Shown: positions 1 to 11,410 of the stretch, piece after piece
How the letters are laid out: each line of letters opens with the position of its first letter
Position numbering within the stretch: position 1 is the stretch's first letter
Assembly (NCBI GenBank): GCA_008711295.1
Contig: VUYV01000211.1
Coordinates: 1,455,938-1,519,937 of the forward strand
DNA: 64,000 nt
Direction of reading: 5' to 3'
Source of the DNA: Anarhynchus alexandrinus
Lineage: Eukaryota > Chordata > Aves > Charadriiformes > Charadriidae
Notes under the pieces: generated by a model
Seen by the model: only the letters and a program-made list of their open reading frames with translations
Database searches by the model: none
Told to the model about the DNA's origin: nothing
Position numbers and translations under genes: made by a program

Positions 1-97
1 CCTCAGTGCTGCTCTCCAGCCATTCCCCGCCCAACCTGTAATTGTGCTTGGGATTGCCCCGACCTAGATGTAAGACCTTGCATTTGGCCTTATTGAA
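1..97 (-). mobile_element. CR1 LINE fragment, minus strand, cut by window edge
   Basis: Read on the minus strand, this encodes part of the C-terminal half of CR1 ORF2, matching the conserved stretch that begins FNKAKC and runs through KVLHLG to the ESS motif. It is the reverse complement of the matching part of the neighbouring plus-strand copy at 210-303, with only scattered differences. The 3' part of the element would lie left of base 1. It lacks the 3-bp deletion that turns FNKAKC into FKAKC in the neighbour, so the two are separate copies and not one exact inverted duplication. Confidence 0.85.
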
Positions 98-106
98 CCA
101 ATATTA

Positions 107-1003
107 TGATACCAAGCTGTGTGGCGAGGTAGACACGCTGAAGGGAAAGGATGCCATCCAGAGGGACCTGGACAGGCTGGAGAGGTGGGCCCATGCCAAC
201 GTCATGAAGTTCAAGGCCAAGTGCAAGGTCCTGCATGTGGGCCGGGGCAATCCCAAGCACAAATGCAGGCTGGGTGGAGAATGGATGGAAAGCAGCCCTG
301 AGGAGAAGGACTTGGAGCTGTTGGTTGATGAGAAGCTCAACATGATCTGGCAATGCGCAATCGCAGCCCAGAAGGCGAACCGCATCCTGGGCTGCATCAA
401 AAGAAGTGTGGCCAGCAGGGCGAGGGAGGTGATTCTGCCCCTCTACTCCACTCTCATGAGACCCCACCTGGAGTACTGCATCCAGCTCTGCAGTCCCCAA
501 CATAAGAAGGACACGGACCTGTTGGAGCGAGTCCAGAGGAGGGCCACAAAGATGATCCGAGGGCTGGAGCACCTCTCCTATGAAGACAGGCTGAGAGAGT
601 TGGGATTGTTGAGCCTGGAGAAGAGAAGACTCTGGGGAGACCTTATGGCAGTCTTCCAGAATCTGAAGGGTACCTACAAGAAGGATGGAGAGGGACTTTT
701 TAAAAAGGCATGTAGTGATAGGATGAGGGGGAATGGCTTCAAGTTGGAAGAGGGAAGATTTAGAATAGATACTAGGAAAAATATTTTTCATTAAGAGGAC
801 GGTGAGACACTGGAAGAGGTTGCCTGTAGAAGTTGTGGAAGACCCATCCCTGGAGATGTTCAAGGCCAGGTTGGATTAGGCTTTGAGCAACCTGGTCTAG
901 TGGGAGGTGTCCCTGCCTATGACAGGGGGGTTGGAACTACATGGTCTTTAAGGTACCTTCCAACCTAAACTATTCAATGAATCTATGATTCTATGATTTT
1001 ATG
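107..1003 (+). mobile_element. CR1 LINE, 5'-truncated, with 3' tail
   Basis: This is a 5'-truncated CR1. It enters ORF2 just after the RT catalytic FADD box (first readable residues DTKLCG). It then runs through the conserved C-terminal region and a short 3'UTR with the usual GTTGCC and GTCCCTGCC-type blocks, and ends in degenerate ATTCTATG octamers at about 971-1003. The 5' end touches an oppositely oriented CR1 piece at 98-107. The long clean reading frame suggests a fairly young insertion. Strand and family are secure; the exact 5' breakpoint is uncertain by about 10 bases. Confidence 0.95.
108..794 (+). pseudogene. CR1 ORF2 C-terminal remnant (open frame)
   Basis: These 228 codons are free of stops and cover the part of the CR1 ORF2 polyprotein downstream of the RT active site. 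Visible landmarks are [69 protein letters not shown] and [15 protein letters not shown]2 normally supplies endonuclease and RT for target-primed reverse transcription. Here the endonuclease and the catalytic palm are missing, so no activity is expected. The frame stays open upstream to a chance ATG at 42, but those first codons come from the opposing CR1 piece. The frame ends with a stop at 792-794, close to the usual ORF2 end. Confidence 0.9.
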
Positions 1004-4000
1004 AAATTTATGTATTAGATTACAGAAAAGGAAAAAAATGACCAAGAAATCTCCAAGAAAAGGACAATGGAAATTATATATTGCTAAACATTTTGTATGC
1101 CTCCATTCTCAATGCAAAGCTTCTGTTAGCTCAATATACTTAGTGGATAAAGACTTTTATTATCTTTTTAAAACAGAAGGCGAGTCAGACACAGAAAACA
1201 ATTTTCTCAGAGAAGCCTATGTTAGACCACTACTGTTAATCTGAACCTCACTGGATTGTTTTAAATGATTGTTGGTACTGATCTTCTACACACAAAAACA
1301 TAGAGAAACAAAGTTTAAGGAAATTTCTGATTGCTTAACATAACTGGACTTATCTGCATTCTTATGATAGCAGTGTTGTTTTGTTGATTACTCTTTTCTC
1401 CATGTATAACACAAAACCTACTCTAATGGGAAACATTTTTTGCTTTCAGAAGAGCTAAAATACATTTTATTAAAGAATAAACAAGAACTATAATTTTTTT
1501 AATCTGACACTGGACTGCTTATGTGATACCTAACATCATTTTAGAGTTGGACTGTGATTCTCCAGCATCTATTATGGAAGAATTTCCTGATTTGAATATT
1601 CTGTAGAGCAGTGTCTAATATAAAGTCTGCTAAAAGCACTAGTTTAGGAGAAGAGAATTAAAATGTCTTTATCTATGGGATATTAATCCATGAAGGCTGG
1701 TAGCCTTCAAGTTTGAGTAGAAAATTGGAAAGAATTGACTATGTTGACTAATTGGCTTTTCCCATCCATTGCATCTCTAATTCTTTATTTTCAGTAAATC
1801 AAAAAGGTTTTTATGACTCCAGAATTCTGTTCTCAGGAAATTAATAGGACATCCATGAGTGCAAAATACTGAAATCTCAAGAGAGTCTTTTATATCATAT
1901 ACCTTATTTAGCAGTTTTTTCTGTTTGAATTCTCTCTTTATTTTGCATTATGACTTCTTGAAATGCCTTTACAAATCAATAGAAACTTGAAATCCTGACT
2001 CAATCACCAGGTTCTTTCCCCACGTTCCTAAGTACTGAAATTGATATTGTTTTCTGAAGCTGATGTTTAGCAACATTTTTTATAATTTTTGAAAAACATA
2101 AAAGATTCTTTTTTAGTAAATTTGAAGTTGCCTCTGAGTTAATTGCTGAGTTTTGCTTCTAACTATATGTAATTATTTCTTATCCTGCGTAACCTACTTT
2201 GTCTTTTTGTACCTCTGATTGCTGTCTGTTCAAAAGGAACTGGAATACTTCATTTTTCCTATGCTTCCACAGTTAATTTTCATTTGGGCTACATCTTCAT
2301 TTTAAAACCTGCCTTCTACTATGTACTTCTTGTTTCGTACTTGAAAAAATAAGAATAATTTTAAAATAACTGTTTAATAATATATGGAGTGTGAACCTCC
2401 CTTTGCATTAAATATTTTACATTCCATACAATAGAAGATAACATTTTCTGTGCAGCATTAACATAAAGTCTAAGATTTATTTCCAGACTGTAAAAACTTA
2501 AATTTGGAAGTGTCTAATATATGTGTTAGCTTATGAAGGAAGGGTTCAATTCAATTGCCTTAAACTGTGCTATTTAGCTGAAACAGATGTAGTGTTTCAA
2601 ATGATTAAAGGATTTCACTGACAATCAGCTGTTTCTCCGTAAAGGCTTTTTGTAGCTCCTGTGTTGTTTTTGCTAGTCCTGTGTGCCTGATTCTAATGCT
2701 GCCAGACAGTGAAGGCAACTGAGTGAAACCCTAACCTGCAGCCTCTATGGGCTGAACTGGTTTCCAGCCTGAATGTTTCAACTCCCGTAGGGGTAAAAAC
2801 TCTACACCACAACACATGAACAAAGCACACTGTGGCTTCACTGATGGTGAGTCTATTAGCATCTTTTATCAAGTTTTCCTAATAATTTATGTTATTAAAA
2901 CCTGCTGATATTTTATACTTTACTAAATTTTAATTGCTTTAGCAAACTAGAGCAGCTTCAAAGGACACCTACCCCAAGGCATTGATTTACAGTATGGAAA
3001 GAAAGGATTTCAGTCCCTGAGATAATCAAGCAGAATAAGGTATTCCTTCCAAGCACCAAAGATATCAAGGGAACTTTCTAACAGCTGGATTATGAACTAT
3101 TTTTAAAGCTGTCAGAAACCGCAGAATGCACTTGAAGAAGTAACATTTTTTTTTCTTTTTTTTTTTTTCTTTCAGACATCTCCCTTATTGTTTGCAAACC
3201 CAAATGGCCACATCCAGTAGCTGGTCCTCATTGAGCAAAAAACTGTCTCTGCCTTTCTATTTCTCTAATCCTTTCCAGTGTCTTTTGATCGTAGGTGAGC
3301 ACTACCAAATATATAAAATTAATGACCCTAAAAGTATTTCTTTATATGATAATTTATTTATTGATTTTTCATTTTGTGAATCTGGAAGCTCATAATTTTA
3401 GGTTTATATTTGTTGATAAAAAATTAACATTTCAGCCATAGAGAAATACCTGTTGGAAAGTCTGGCTACAAAACAGGCAAGAATACCCAAATAAATGTCT
3501 GAGGTTTTTATTAGGATAATAGTGTCCAACATGCTAACCTTGGCCACAAGAACCTTCTTTTTGTATGTTTAAACTTTTGATGTTATAATTCATTATTAAA
3601 AGGAGTTAAACTGTGAAATGGTTTATTAAGTAAAATGAAGATGATAAAATAAGAATGCTAAAAATGTTAATTTTTTTTTTCACTCAAACTGAGATGTAAC
3701 TTCTAACATGTATTACACTGTACATCTTCTTAAATGTTAACTACTTTCATCTAAAAATCCTGACTAAACTTATAATAATACACCTGACAAGGTATTTAAA
3801 TATTTTCAAAATCAAACATTCATAGCATTGTGCTTTTTCACTACAGGACCATCTGGGCATTAAAAGTATGATACATGTTTTATTTAATATAGCTTAGATA
3901 AAAATTTTGTACAGTTTCTTGTACTTCAGTTAAGCAGATAGCTGCTAACAATAAAAGCTTGATAGCATAGTGAAGTACCAAAAATCAGTAATAACTGATT

Positions 4001-7000
4001 TTCAGATTTAACAACTAAGTGAAGGCTAGTTAATTAAAGAAAAGGACATAGATAATAAATACAGTGTAAGAGCAGATGTAGTTTTGCTGCTTTGCAACTT
4101 CAGAAAACTTCACAAAGAGAAAGTAAAAACATTACCGAAGTGAAAAATTGCATAGCTGAGTAGGAATACACTCAAAGCTTTAATAATGTGGTGGGATTTT
4201 AGATGAGCTATCCAGCTTAAGACACTAGATCTTTAGGGGTGTTGTTCCTGTTTCATTGAAGTTGAGTGGGTTTTGCAATTAACCTGATGGAAGTCACATT
4301 CAAGTAAGGTTTGCAGAAGTGGGCCACATGTTGTGTTATGCCTTGTCCAAGGACCACACAAAGCAGGTCAGGTTTCCCTTGAAGGAAGACTTTGGTTTGC
4401 ACAAAGTATGAATAGGTCAATAGGAATTATTTTTACATGACTTAATAACTGATTTAAAATTCTGTGGTTTGTAAGGAAGATGTGACTGGTAGAAAGCAAA
4501 GAAATAAAATGTTTCCACTGTCTACTTATCCCTTTCCCAGTATTGACAAAACCTTTGAACGATATTTAGAACTTCTATCTGAAGATAAATACAGATGAAG
4601 AGTAGAATTGGCACGACCGAGTTTGGTCTCTGCAGCTATATTTTCTTCTTTGTATTTTCTTCTCGCTGTGATAAAAAAAAAAAAAAAATAATCCCAAAAC
4701 ACCAAAAAAACAAAACAGAAAAACACTAGTATCAGATAGTTAGAGGTACAGACCCCTAGGCCAGAGCTATAATGACTGTCATTACCCCAATGGCTTTTCA
4801 TCTACTAGAGTCAGCTTCTGCCCTTTTCTTCTGCAATGGATTTTTCTATTTTAGAGATACAACAGCAAAGGAAAGGCCCAGCCTGTGACATCAATGCACT
4901 TTGCAGGCAGATATGCTTGTTACGGTTGCCTCTCTTTGATGTCCTCTCTTTTGCCAAACTGAAACAACTTTGTTTGCATATTTGTAAAATTTGCTGATTT
5001 TCATAGTTGTTTAACTTAACAAATGATCATTATAGATAATTGGAGTGATTTATATCCAAGCGTCCAATATGTGATTTTATAATCTCCAGGGTACTAGTTA
5101 TTGTATATCCTTAAGCAGCACCCTCAGGCTTACATCTGAAAAGATTTTTCTTTAACTACACTGGGGTTTTGAAAATATTAAGTACACTAGACCCTGAGCA
5201 TCATATATGAAAAGTGATCGATGGCAGAGGTGGAACTCGTATTTTGATCATCTGAGGTAAGCATTTAAGACAGAGGCAAAATGCAGTGTTTTTTTTTAGA
5301 TCTAGGTGTTATTTTCTTATAAGTCTTAATGAGGCTTATCAAGGGTCTACTTCCCAAGTGACATATTGACACAGTGGTGGCAAGCACATCTAATGCTATC
5401 AGTCACAAGATGGAGTGGGATTGAGTGGGGTCACTTGGTGGGGGATGCACAGAACAAAACCATGGAGGGGTGGGTTCTGTTTTCTTCTCTGATCAGGACA
5501 CCCTTGCCAAAGTAGAGTGCCAGAGCTCCTCTATATCTTTGTTTCCTGTTTTTGTCTATTTCACATACAAACTCTCTGACAGCCTGTCTCGTACAAAAAA
5601 ATCACAGAGTAGGAAAGATCCCTCTGCTAGTCTGCATGAGCTGGATATGTGGGGAAATGAAAGGCGGGAATCAGCCGTATGAGTCTCACACTCAGTGCTC
5701 TGGTCTGGAAGCTCTGCTCAGCGTGTGTTTGAGTACAGGGATATTACAAATTACTTTTCTAAGGGGTGAGTGTTTAGTTTGTTTGTACACTGTTTTGAAA
5801 ATATAGAGAAAAAATCTTAGCTGGTGTAATTCATAATAACTGTCTTAGATGACTGGTTTATACCTGCTGAGTGTAAATCCCATAGGACGCTTTCATAAGC
5901 ACTGGCTTTAGAATATTTCAAAGATGAATCCATTTTAGAATTTTAAACACCCAAGATTTAAATTCCTTATTCAGATCATTTCTCAGCTTTCTAGGTCGAA
6001 AGTGGTATGACTAAATATTTTTTTAAGTTAAAAAAAAAGGTGTTTAATTATGCAATAATACCGATTTGAAGTGCATGAAGAGAGAAGTAAATCTAATTTC
6101 TGGATCTATTTCACAGAATTCACGGTAGCTAGCACATTACATAGGACATATCTACACTAGTGACTGCTAAGAACAATTGGACATTCTGCAGACTGCCTGA
6201 ATAGCAATGTGGGATTAGCATTCACAGCCCCAAATATCTGATTTGGAATCATCCTCAAATCCCCCTGCCCTGAACCAGTGGTCTTTAAAATCTCAGAAGA
6301 TCGTGCTTGTTGTTTCTGATATTACAGTGAAGAAAAGAAAATGCACCTAAAAATTTGTAGTCTTTCTAGGCAACAAAAGACATTATGTCCAAGCAAAGGT
6401 ATTAGTTAAGGAACATTGAATCTGCAGCACTTGAAAAACTACAAGTCAAACATTCTATCTAAAATGTCATAATATTGTGCATACTGAATAGCTGGGTGTT
6501 GTTATATTTGCCCTTCTGAAGGCACAGCTCAAACTGAGCTCTTCTAAGCATCTGAATACGATCTCCATGGTGCATGCTCATACAGACATAGCAAAATAAG
6601 ACCCATAATATGCTATGAGTTATTTGGTATCTTAGTAAGTTTTCAAATGCAAAACAAAAAAAAAATATTAGAAGAGAAAATGAAAGCAGAATCTTTGTGG
6701 AAGAAAAATATCAAACAAATAGAAAGTGAACATGTGGTCTCTTTTTGAATACTTTTACCTGGAAAAGATATATATATTAATTTTTTGCTGGAGCAGGATT
6801 GCTAGCTTTTGGTAGAAGGTCTGAGAATGAAAATGTAAGATAAATGTATTCATAAATGCATAATTGCTATAGATAATGAAGGATGAACTCAAGACTGCTA
6901 CCCCATTGCAGTAATCACCTTGTGTTCTGTTTTAGGATGAGCTATCTTAGCCTGCTTTAGTGAGTTAACCTATTTATAAGTGGAAAAGAAGTAAACCTGA

Positions 7001-7004
7001 AGTC
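1004..7004. other. AT-rich noncoding stretch, no recognised gene
   Basis: About 6 kb in which I recognise no transposon, RNA gene or protein-coding exon. Open frames reach at most about 90 codons and look random. Landmarks are a pyrimidine tract ending in an AG at 3146-3175, an A-run with an A/C-rich tail at 4673-4724, and short AT runs. A better-than-average mix of bases at about 4840-5000 and 2610-2830 could be non-exonic conserved sequence or old decayed repeat, but nothing visible decides this. Confidence 0.6.
3146..3175 (+). repeat. Polypyrimidine tract ending in AG
   Basis: Nearly pure T with two interrupting C bases, ending TTCTTTCAG. It has the form of a strong 3' splice acceptor, but simple T tracts are common in this DNA. 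The sequence that follows meets a stop quickly in two frames and gives a 67-codon frame of no recognisable identity in the third. Best treated as low-complexity sequence. Confidence 0.5.
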
Positions 7005-7094
7005 ATAGAGTCATAGAAATTTTGTCTGGGTGAGATCATCTAGTCTTACCTCCTGACTGAACCAGGACTATCTCTAAGACTCGACTGATTTTCC

Positions 7095-7300
7095 CATATC
7101 AATTTCCTTCAGGTGCCTGTAAACAGATTCTAAGAGGAAAACATCCATTATCTTTCCAGGAACAGAGCTAAGGCTGAATGGTTTGCAGTTTCCTGGTTCC
7201 TTTGTCTTGCTCTTTCTGAAGATGGGCATATCTTATAGCCTTTTGTAGATGTCAGACACCTCCTCTAATCAACAGAATATTCCACAAACCATGAGGTCTT
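7095..7300 (-). pseudogene. CR1 ORF2 reverse transcriptase N-terminal remnant
   Basis: Read from about 7230 downward on the minus strand, the codons give PIFRKSKTKEPGNC, then FSLSSVPGKIMD. These match the CR1 block [28 protein letters not shown] that begins the RT domain. The sequence then jumps to the CR1 3' tail at about 7090, so the catalytic boxes are absent. Confidence 0.8.
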
Positions 7301-7858
7301 TCAGCATCCTCAAATATATCCTGTCTGGCCTTATGGATGGGAATAAACTCAGCTTTCCCAAATAGTCTCTATCACTGCTGATTATCCCTCTCCTTCCCAA
7401 ACCATACTGATATCCCCAGAACTCTGGGATCACACTTTGTGAATGAAGACTGAAGAAAAAGCTATTGATCTTTCCAGCTTTTTCCCATATTGCCCATCAG
7501 TAATTTGTACCAGCTTTTCACTGGTGCACCTGCATTTCCTCTGAATTTCTTTTTGTGACTAAGACACTTGTAGCATCCTTTCCTGTTGTCTCTGTTTTCA
7601 GTTAGTTTTAGCATCAGTGAGGCTTTGTTATTCCTGATTTTGTCCCTAAATACCAGAGCAATATTTTTATTCTCCTCCTTTTCTTCCTGTACATTCTTTC
7701 ACATCTGGCATGTTCACATTTTGTGTTTCGGTTCTTCCTGATTAGACAAATGGGTTTTCTGCCAAATTCCCTCTTGCTCCACAACAGGATGGTTTATCCC
7801 TGAGGTTTCAGAAAGTTTTCTGTAAAAGTCAGTCCACTCTCCCCATCATGTCAGCTTC

Positions 7859-8500
7859 TTAGGACATTTTGCCTAGCAGTTCCTTAAATAGGTAAAAGTG
7901 GACTCTCCTAAAATCCAAAGACTTACCAAGGCTGTTTATCACCCCAGCTTTCCTCCAGATCTTGAATTCTACCATTTCACAGTCACTGCCACCCGAGCTG
8001 CCATCTCTGACCACATTCACCTGTTTCTTCTGTATTTCTGAGTTGCAAATCAAGTAGAATATTGCCCCTTTTTGTCCCCTCTAGAATTTTCATTAGGAAA
8101 CAGTCACTGAGTCACTCTAGGAATTTCCTAAATTGCACAATGCTTTGTTAATTCCCAGCAGCTGTCTGGATGATTGAAATCCCCCATGAGGATGAGGGCC
8201 TGGTATCAGGAGATTTTTACTATTTGTTTGTAAAGCACCCTATCTACTATTTAATCTTGATCACGAGAAGTGAACAAACCTCATCACATTACCAGTGATA
8301 CTTCCTTCTCTCACCTTGACCAGAGGCTTTCAACAAGTACATCTCCAGTTCATAGTCCCAGGACTATGGAGATCAGAAGCTCTACAGGGTCAAGGACTAA
8401 AATTTTTCCTTTTTTGCCTGACTTTCCTAAATAACTTACACCTATCCATGACCCTTCTGCAGTCTTGCCATCCTACTGAGTCTTTGTGCTTCTGATCATG
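7859..8500 (-). pseudogene. CR1 ORF2 endonuclease remnant
   Basis: On the minus strand, codons around 8184-8173 read GDFN within LILMGDFNHPDSCW, the conserved metal-site block of the apurinic-like endonuclease that nicks target DNA for CR1 integration. Further on, residues DCEMVEFKI and LDFRRVHFYLFKELLGK (about 8015-7865) match the SDHEMVEF and LDFRRADFGLFRDLLG blocks near the end of the domain. Stops and indels break the frame, so this is a pseudogene. Confidence 0.85.
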
Positions 8501-8699
8501 TCAGTTCAGTAACAGTACAGGAAATTGCAGTTCTTGTTCCCTGCCTGGTCTCTAAGAATTAACACACAGACACTCACTAAAAACTCCTGAACATCCTCTG
8601 ATCTGAGAAGAAATGTAAAAATATCCTTAGTTCTAAGGAGAAATGTAAAAGTTTTCACTGTAGCCACCTTCTTCAGGAACCTACCCCCACAGGTACAGT

Positions 8700-9290
8700 T
8701 CTTCCTCTTTTACTTCAGGGCTTCAGTTCCTGTCCCCTGATGACTGGGGTTTATAACTCCTACCAGTTTAGCAAGTCTGATTGCAAAGATTCTTTCCTCT
8801 CTTGGTGAGATGAATTTCACCTTTTCCAAGCAACCCTTCTTCTTCCTCAAATGAGACACCATGTTAGAGGAAGCTGAATTTTTGCTGGTGACAACTGCTA
8901 TACAGACAAGTGTTGTTTTGCCAATTGTTGTCTGCTCCTACCTCTGTGCTTCCCCTTGACTGAAAGGACAGATGAGGTGATTACTTAAGACCTTGACCCC
9001 CTCCTTTTTGTCCTCAGAGTCATATAGTGACCTTTGATTTTCTCAAGCAGATCCTACCAATATCATTTGTGCCTGATGATGAGCAGCAAGAATAGCAATC
9101 AGAAAACTGAGTGAGCCTTGGCGATATCCGTAACATTACAGACCCACTACAGAAAAGTAGCAAACCTCACTGGATAATAGGTGTTCTGCAGATTTCCAGA
9201 ACTGGAGAGAGTACCCAGTGACTGACCCTCACTGCCTCCTCTCTGTAGTACTTTCTCTGAAGACACAACATACACATAGCAGCCTCTTCT
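8700..9290 (-). pseudogene. CR1 ORF1 remnant (esterase-like domain)
   Basis: CR1 ORF1 encodes an RNA-binding protein with a lipase/esterase-like domain. On the minus strand, codons from 9073 downward read GTNDIGRICL, a strong match to the conserved esterase block containing GTND. Upstream residues resemble the CCLPGA / RDV / RLIRPSDYY segment but sit in shifting frames with stops. The rest of ORF1 toward 8700 is heavily decayed. The protein cannot be made, but the motif identifies the domain well. Confidence 0.75.
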
Positions 9291-10214
9291 TGACCCAGGG
9301 AACTACAGGCCGGTCAGTCCCACCTCTGTGCCTGGAACAATCATGGAACAGATCCTTCTGGAAACACTGCTAAGACACAGGGAAAATAAGGAGGTGATTG
9401 GTAGCAGCCAACATGGTTTCACCAAGGGCAAGTCATGCCTGACAAATTTGATGGCCTTCTACAAGGGGTTACAGCAGTAGTGGACAAGGGAAGAGCAAAT
9501 GACATCATGTACCTGGACTTGTGCAAAGCATTTGATGCTGCCCCACATGATATCCTGGTCTCTAAATTGGAGAGACATGGATTCGACAGATGGCCCATTT
9601 GGTGGATAAAGAACTGGTTGGACGGTCACATACAAGAGTTGTGGTCAACGGATCCATGTCCAAGTGGAGACCAGTGAAAAGTGGTGTTCCTCAGGGTTTG
9701 GTACTGGGATGGGTGCTATTAAACATCTTTGTCAGAGACATGTATGCTCAAGCAAGTCCAGGGGAGGGCCACAAAGATGATCAGAGGGCTGGAGCGCCTC
9801 TCCTATGAAGACAGGCTGAGAGTTGGGATTATTCAGCCTGGAGAAGAGAAGGCTCTGCAGAGACCTTATTGTGGCCTTCCAGTACCTAAAAGAGGCCTAC
9901 AGGAGAGCTGGGGAAGGACTTTTTACAAAGGCATGTAGTGATAGAATGAGGGGGAATGGTTTCAAATTGGAAGAAGGTAGATTTAGATTAGATATTAGGA
10001 AGAAATTTTTCACTCTGGGGGTGGTAAGGCACTGGAACAGGTTGCCCAGAGAAGTTGTGGAAGCCCCGTCCATGGAAGTGTTCAAGGCCAGGCTGGATGG
10101 GGCTTTGAGCAACGTGGTCTAGTGGGAAGTGTCCCTGCTCGTGGCAGGGAGGTTGGGACTACATGATCTTCAAGGTCCCTTCCAACCTAAACCATTCTAT
10201 GATTCCATGATCTT
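9291..10214 (+). mobile_element. CR1 LINE, internally deleted
   Basis: The element begins at the RT start (DPGNYRPVS block) and continues through [48 protein letters not shown] and SGVPQG. At about 9741 it jumps from the FNIFVRDM block to [11 protein letters not shown], which removes the FADD catalytic box and roughly 450 bp of ORF2. The remainder runs through the C-terminus and 3'UTR to ATTCTATGATTCCATGA at the end. Sequence decay is modest, so this is younger than the minus-strand CR1 it abuts. Neither half could make an active RT. Confidence 0.95.
9823..10122 (+). pseudogene. CR1 ORF2 C-terminal remnant
   Basis: An open frame of 99 codons carries the last part of ORF2: SLEKRRLCRDLIVAFQYLKEAY, then [25 protein letters not shown], then HWNRLPREVVEAPSMEVFKARLDGALSNVV. 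It ends at the typical CR1 ORF2 stop. The portion upstream, after the internal deletion, is in a different frame. Nonfunctional without the EN and RT domains. Confidence 0.85.
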
Positions 10215-11059
10215 CTAACAGAAGTTGTAGGTTTAATCTTTGAGACTGTGGTGAGTTTTGAGCTCAAGTTTTGTTCCCGGTGAGCAACAGTTATCAACCC
10301 AAGGCCATTACACGGAATCAGATGCTACCAATAGCATTTTTAGATTTTAATTTGAAATCCATATAGCTACATTAGGTGACCAGAGTAAGTGCTTAGGATT
10401 TCCTTTTCCAAAGTATTTATTTATTTATTTATATACCTATATATCCAAAATGCAGACCTCCAGCCTTTAAGCTCATAGGGTAAATGATAGCAGTAATAGA
10501 TTGTCATTCACTTCACAGTGGCTATGGGTTTCAAAATTAGTTGATTACAGAAGACAGAGGTGTCCCATATATTCTTTTATTTTCCTTCTTTTGCTTTGTT
10601 ACAAATTCCCCCTCCTTTGATGTTTTAGATATCAGCAGGGGAGAGCAGTGAGGCAGGCATGTTTCCAGACAAGGCATCTGTTTTATTAAAAGTACCCAAT
10701 AACAAAAATAATACAGTCACTTTATTTCCAGCACCAAGCAGAATTTGAATTCATATTTCAACGCCTCACCGTAAAGCCACTTTTTTTTTTTATTTCATAC
10801 TTATCTGGCAAGGTGGTATTTGGTCTTCCATAAGTCATTTTAGTCCTTCAAATGTAAATAGAGAACAAGAACAGATACAGCTTTGAGGAGGAATAGAACA
10901 ATACAAGGCCAATAATTTTCCATTTACAAATTGTCAATGTTAATTTGTGATTAGTTTGTCAGAATATGATTATCTGTACTGTGGATTCAAATTGTACTGC
11001 ATATATTTCGTGTCACATTAGGAATCAAAAATCTATGTGTCCTTAAAAACATATGTGTA
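10215..11059. other. Noncoding spacer, nothing recognised
   Basis: About 850 bp of AT-rich sequence between a CR1 3' end and an LTR. It contains a short TTTA-type run at about 10416-10431 and a T-run at about 10780-10791. No protein similarity or transposon end was seen. The missing 5' part of the old minus-strand CR1 could in principle continue here if the plus-strand CR1 had landed inside it, but I could not recognise it. Confidence 0.5.
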
Positions 11060-11403
11060 TGTCCTGGTTTGAGGTAAAACAGAGCCAATATTCTGTTCAG
11101 TAACTTCACTTTTTAGCTAAGCCTCTTCTAACTATTGAAATTAACAGTATATTGTGCACAAACTCCTCACCCTCAGATTGATAAGACCTATGTTAGTAGC
11201 TGATGCCAAGGAATGGTATGCAGAGAGGCTCCTGCTTATACTTATTGCTATAACAACCAAGGCCAGCTAACTTGGTTATTTGCCGCTTTGGAGGGTCGGA
11301 AGCAGAAAAGTGTAGAGGGGTCCCACCTGCAGGGAGAAGCAGACAGGACAGGTGACCCAAAACTGACCAACAGGGTATTCCATCCCATCTGCCTCATGCT
11401 CAG

Positions 11404-11410
11404 TATAAAA
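11404..11410 (+). promoter_or_regulatory. LTR TATA box
   Basis: TATAAAA sits about 345 bp into the LTR, downstream of the conserved block ending ATGCTCAG, which is where an LTR promoter would be expected. Whether it is still used is unknown. Confidence 0.6.

Larger units (their letters stand above)
7005..9290 (-). mobile_element. Old CR1 LINE relic with ORF1, EN, RT start and 3' tail
   Basis: Read from 9290 down to 7005, the pieces keep full-length CR1 order. They are an ORF1 esterase-like segment (about 9290-8700), the ORF2 endonuclease (about 8500-7860), the EN-RT linker (about 7700-7450), the first part of RT (about 7300-7100), and a degenerate 3' tail with TCATAGAGTCATAGAA at 7005. Most of the RT domain and the C-terminus are missing between 7100 and the tail. 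Many stops and frameshifts show great age compared with the other copies. Boundaries inside the element are approximate. Confidence 0.85.

Noticed and set aside
90..863. Minus-strand open frame of 257 codons
   Set aside because: It is the antisense shadow of CR1 ORF2. The plus-strand frame carries all the conserved CR1 blocks and the tail orientation confirms plus.
1..1003. Single CR1 with a twin-priming 5' inversion
   Set aside because: The inverted piece covers the same part of the element that is also present in the plus piece and extends leftward toward the 3' end, which is not the usual product of twin priming.
3146..3395. Splice acceptor plus exon
   Set aside because: The T tract ending in AG looks like an acceptor, but the following frame has no recognisable protein, no good donor was found nearby, and T tracts of this kind are frequent here.
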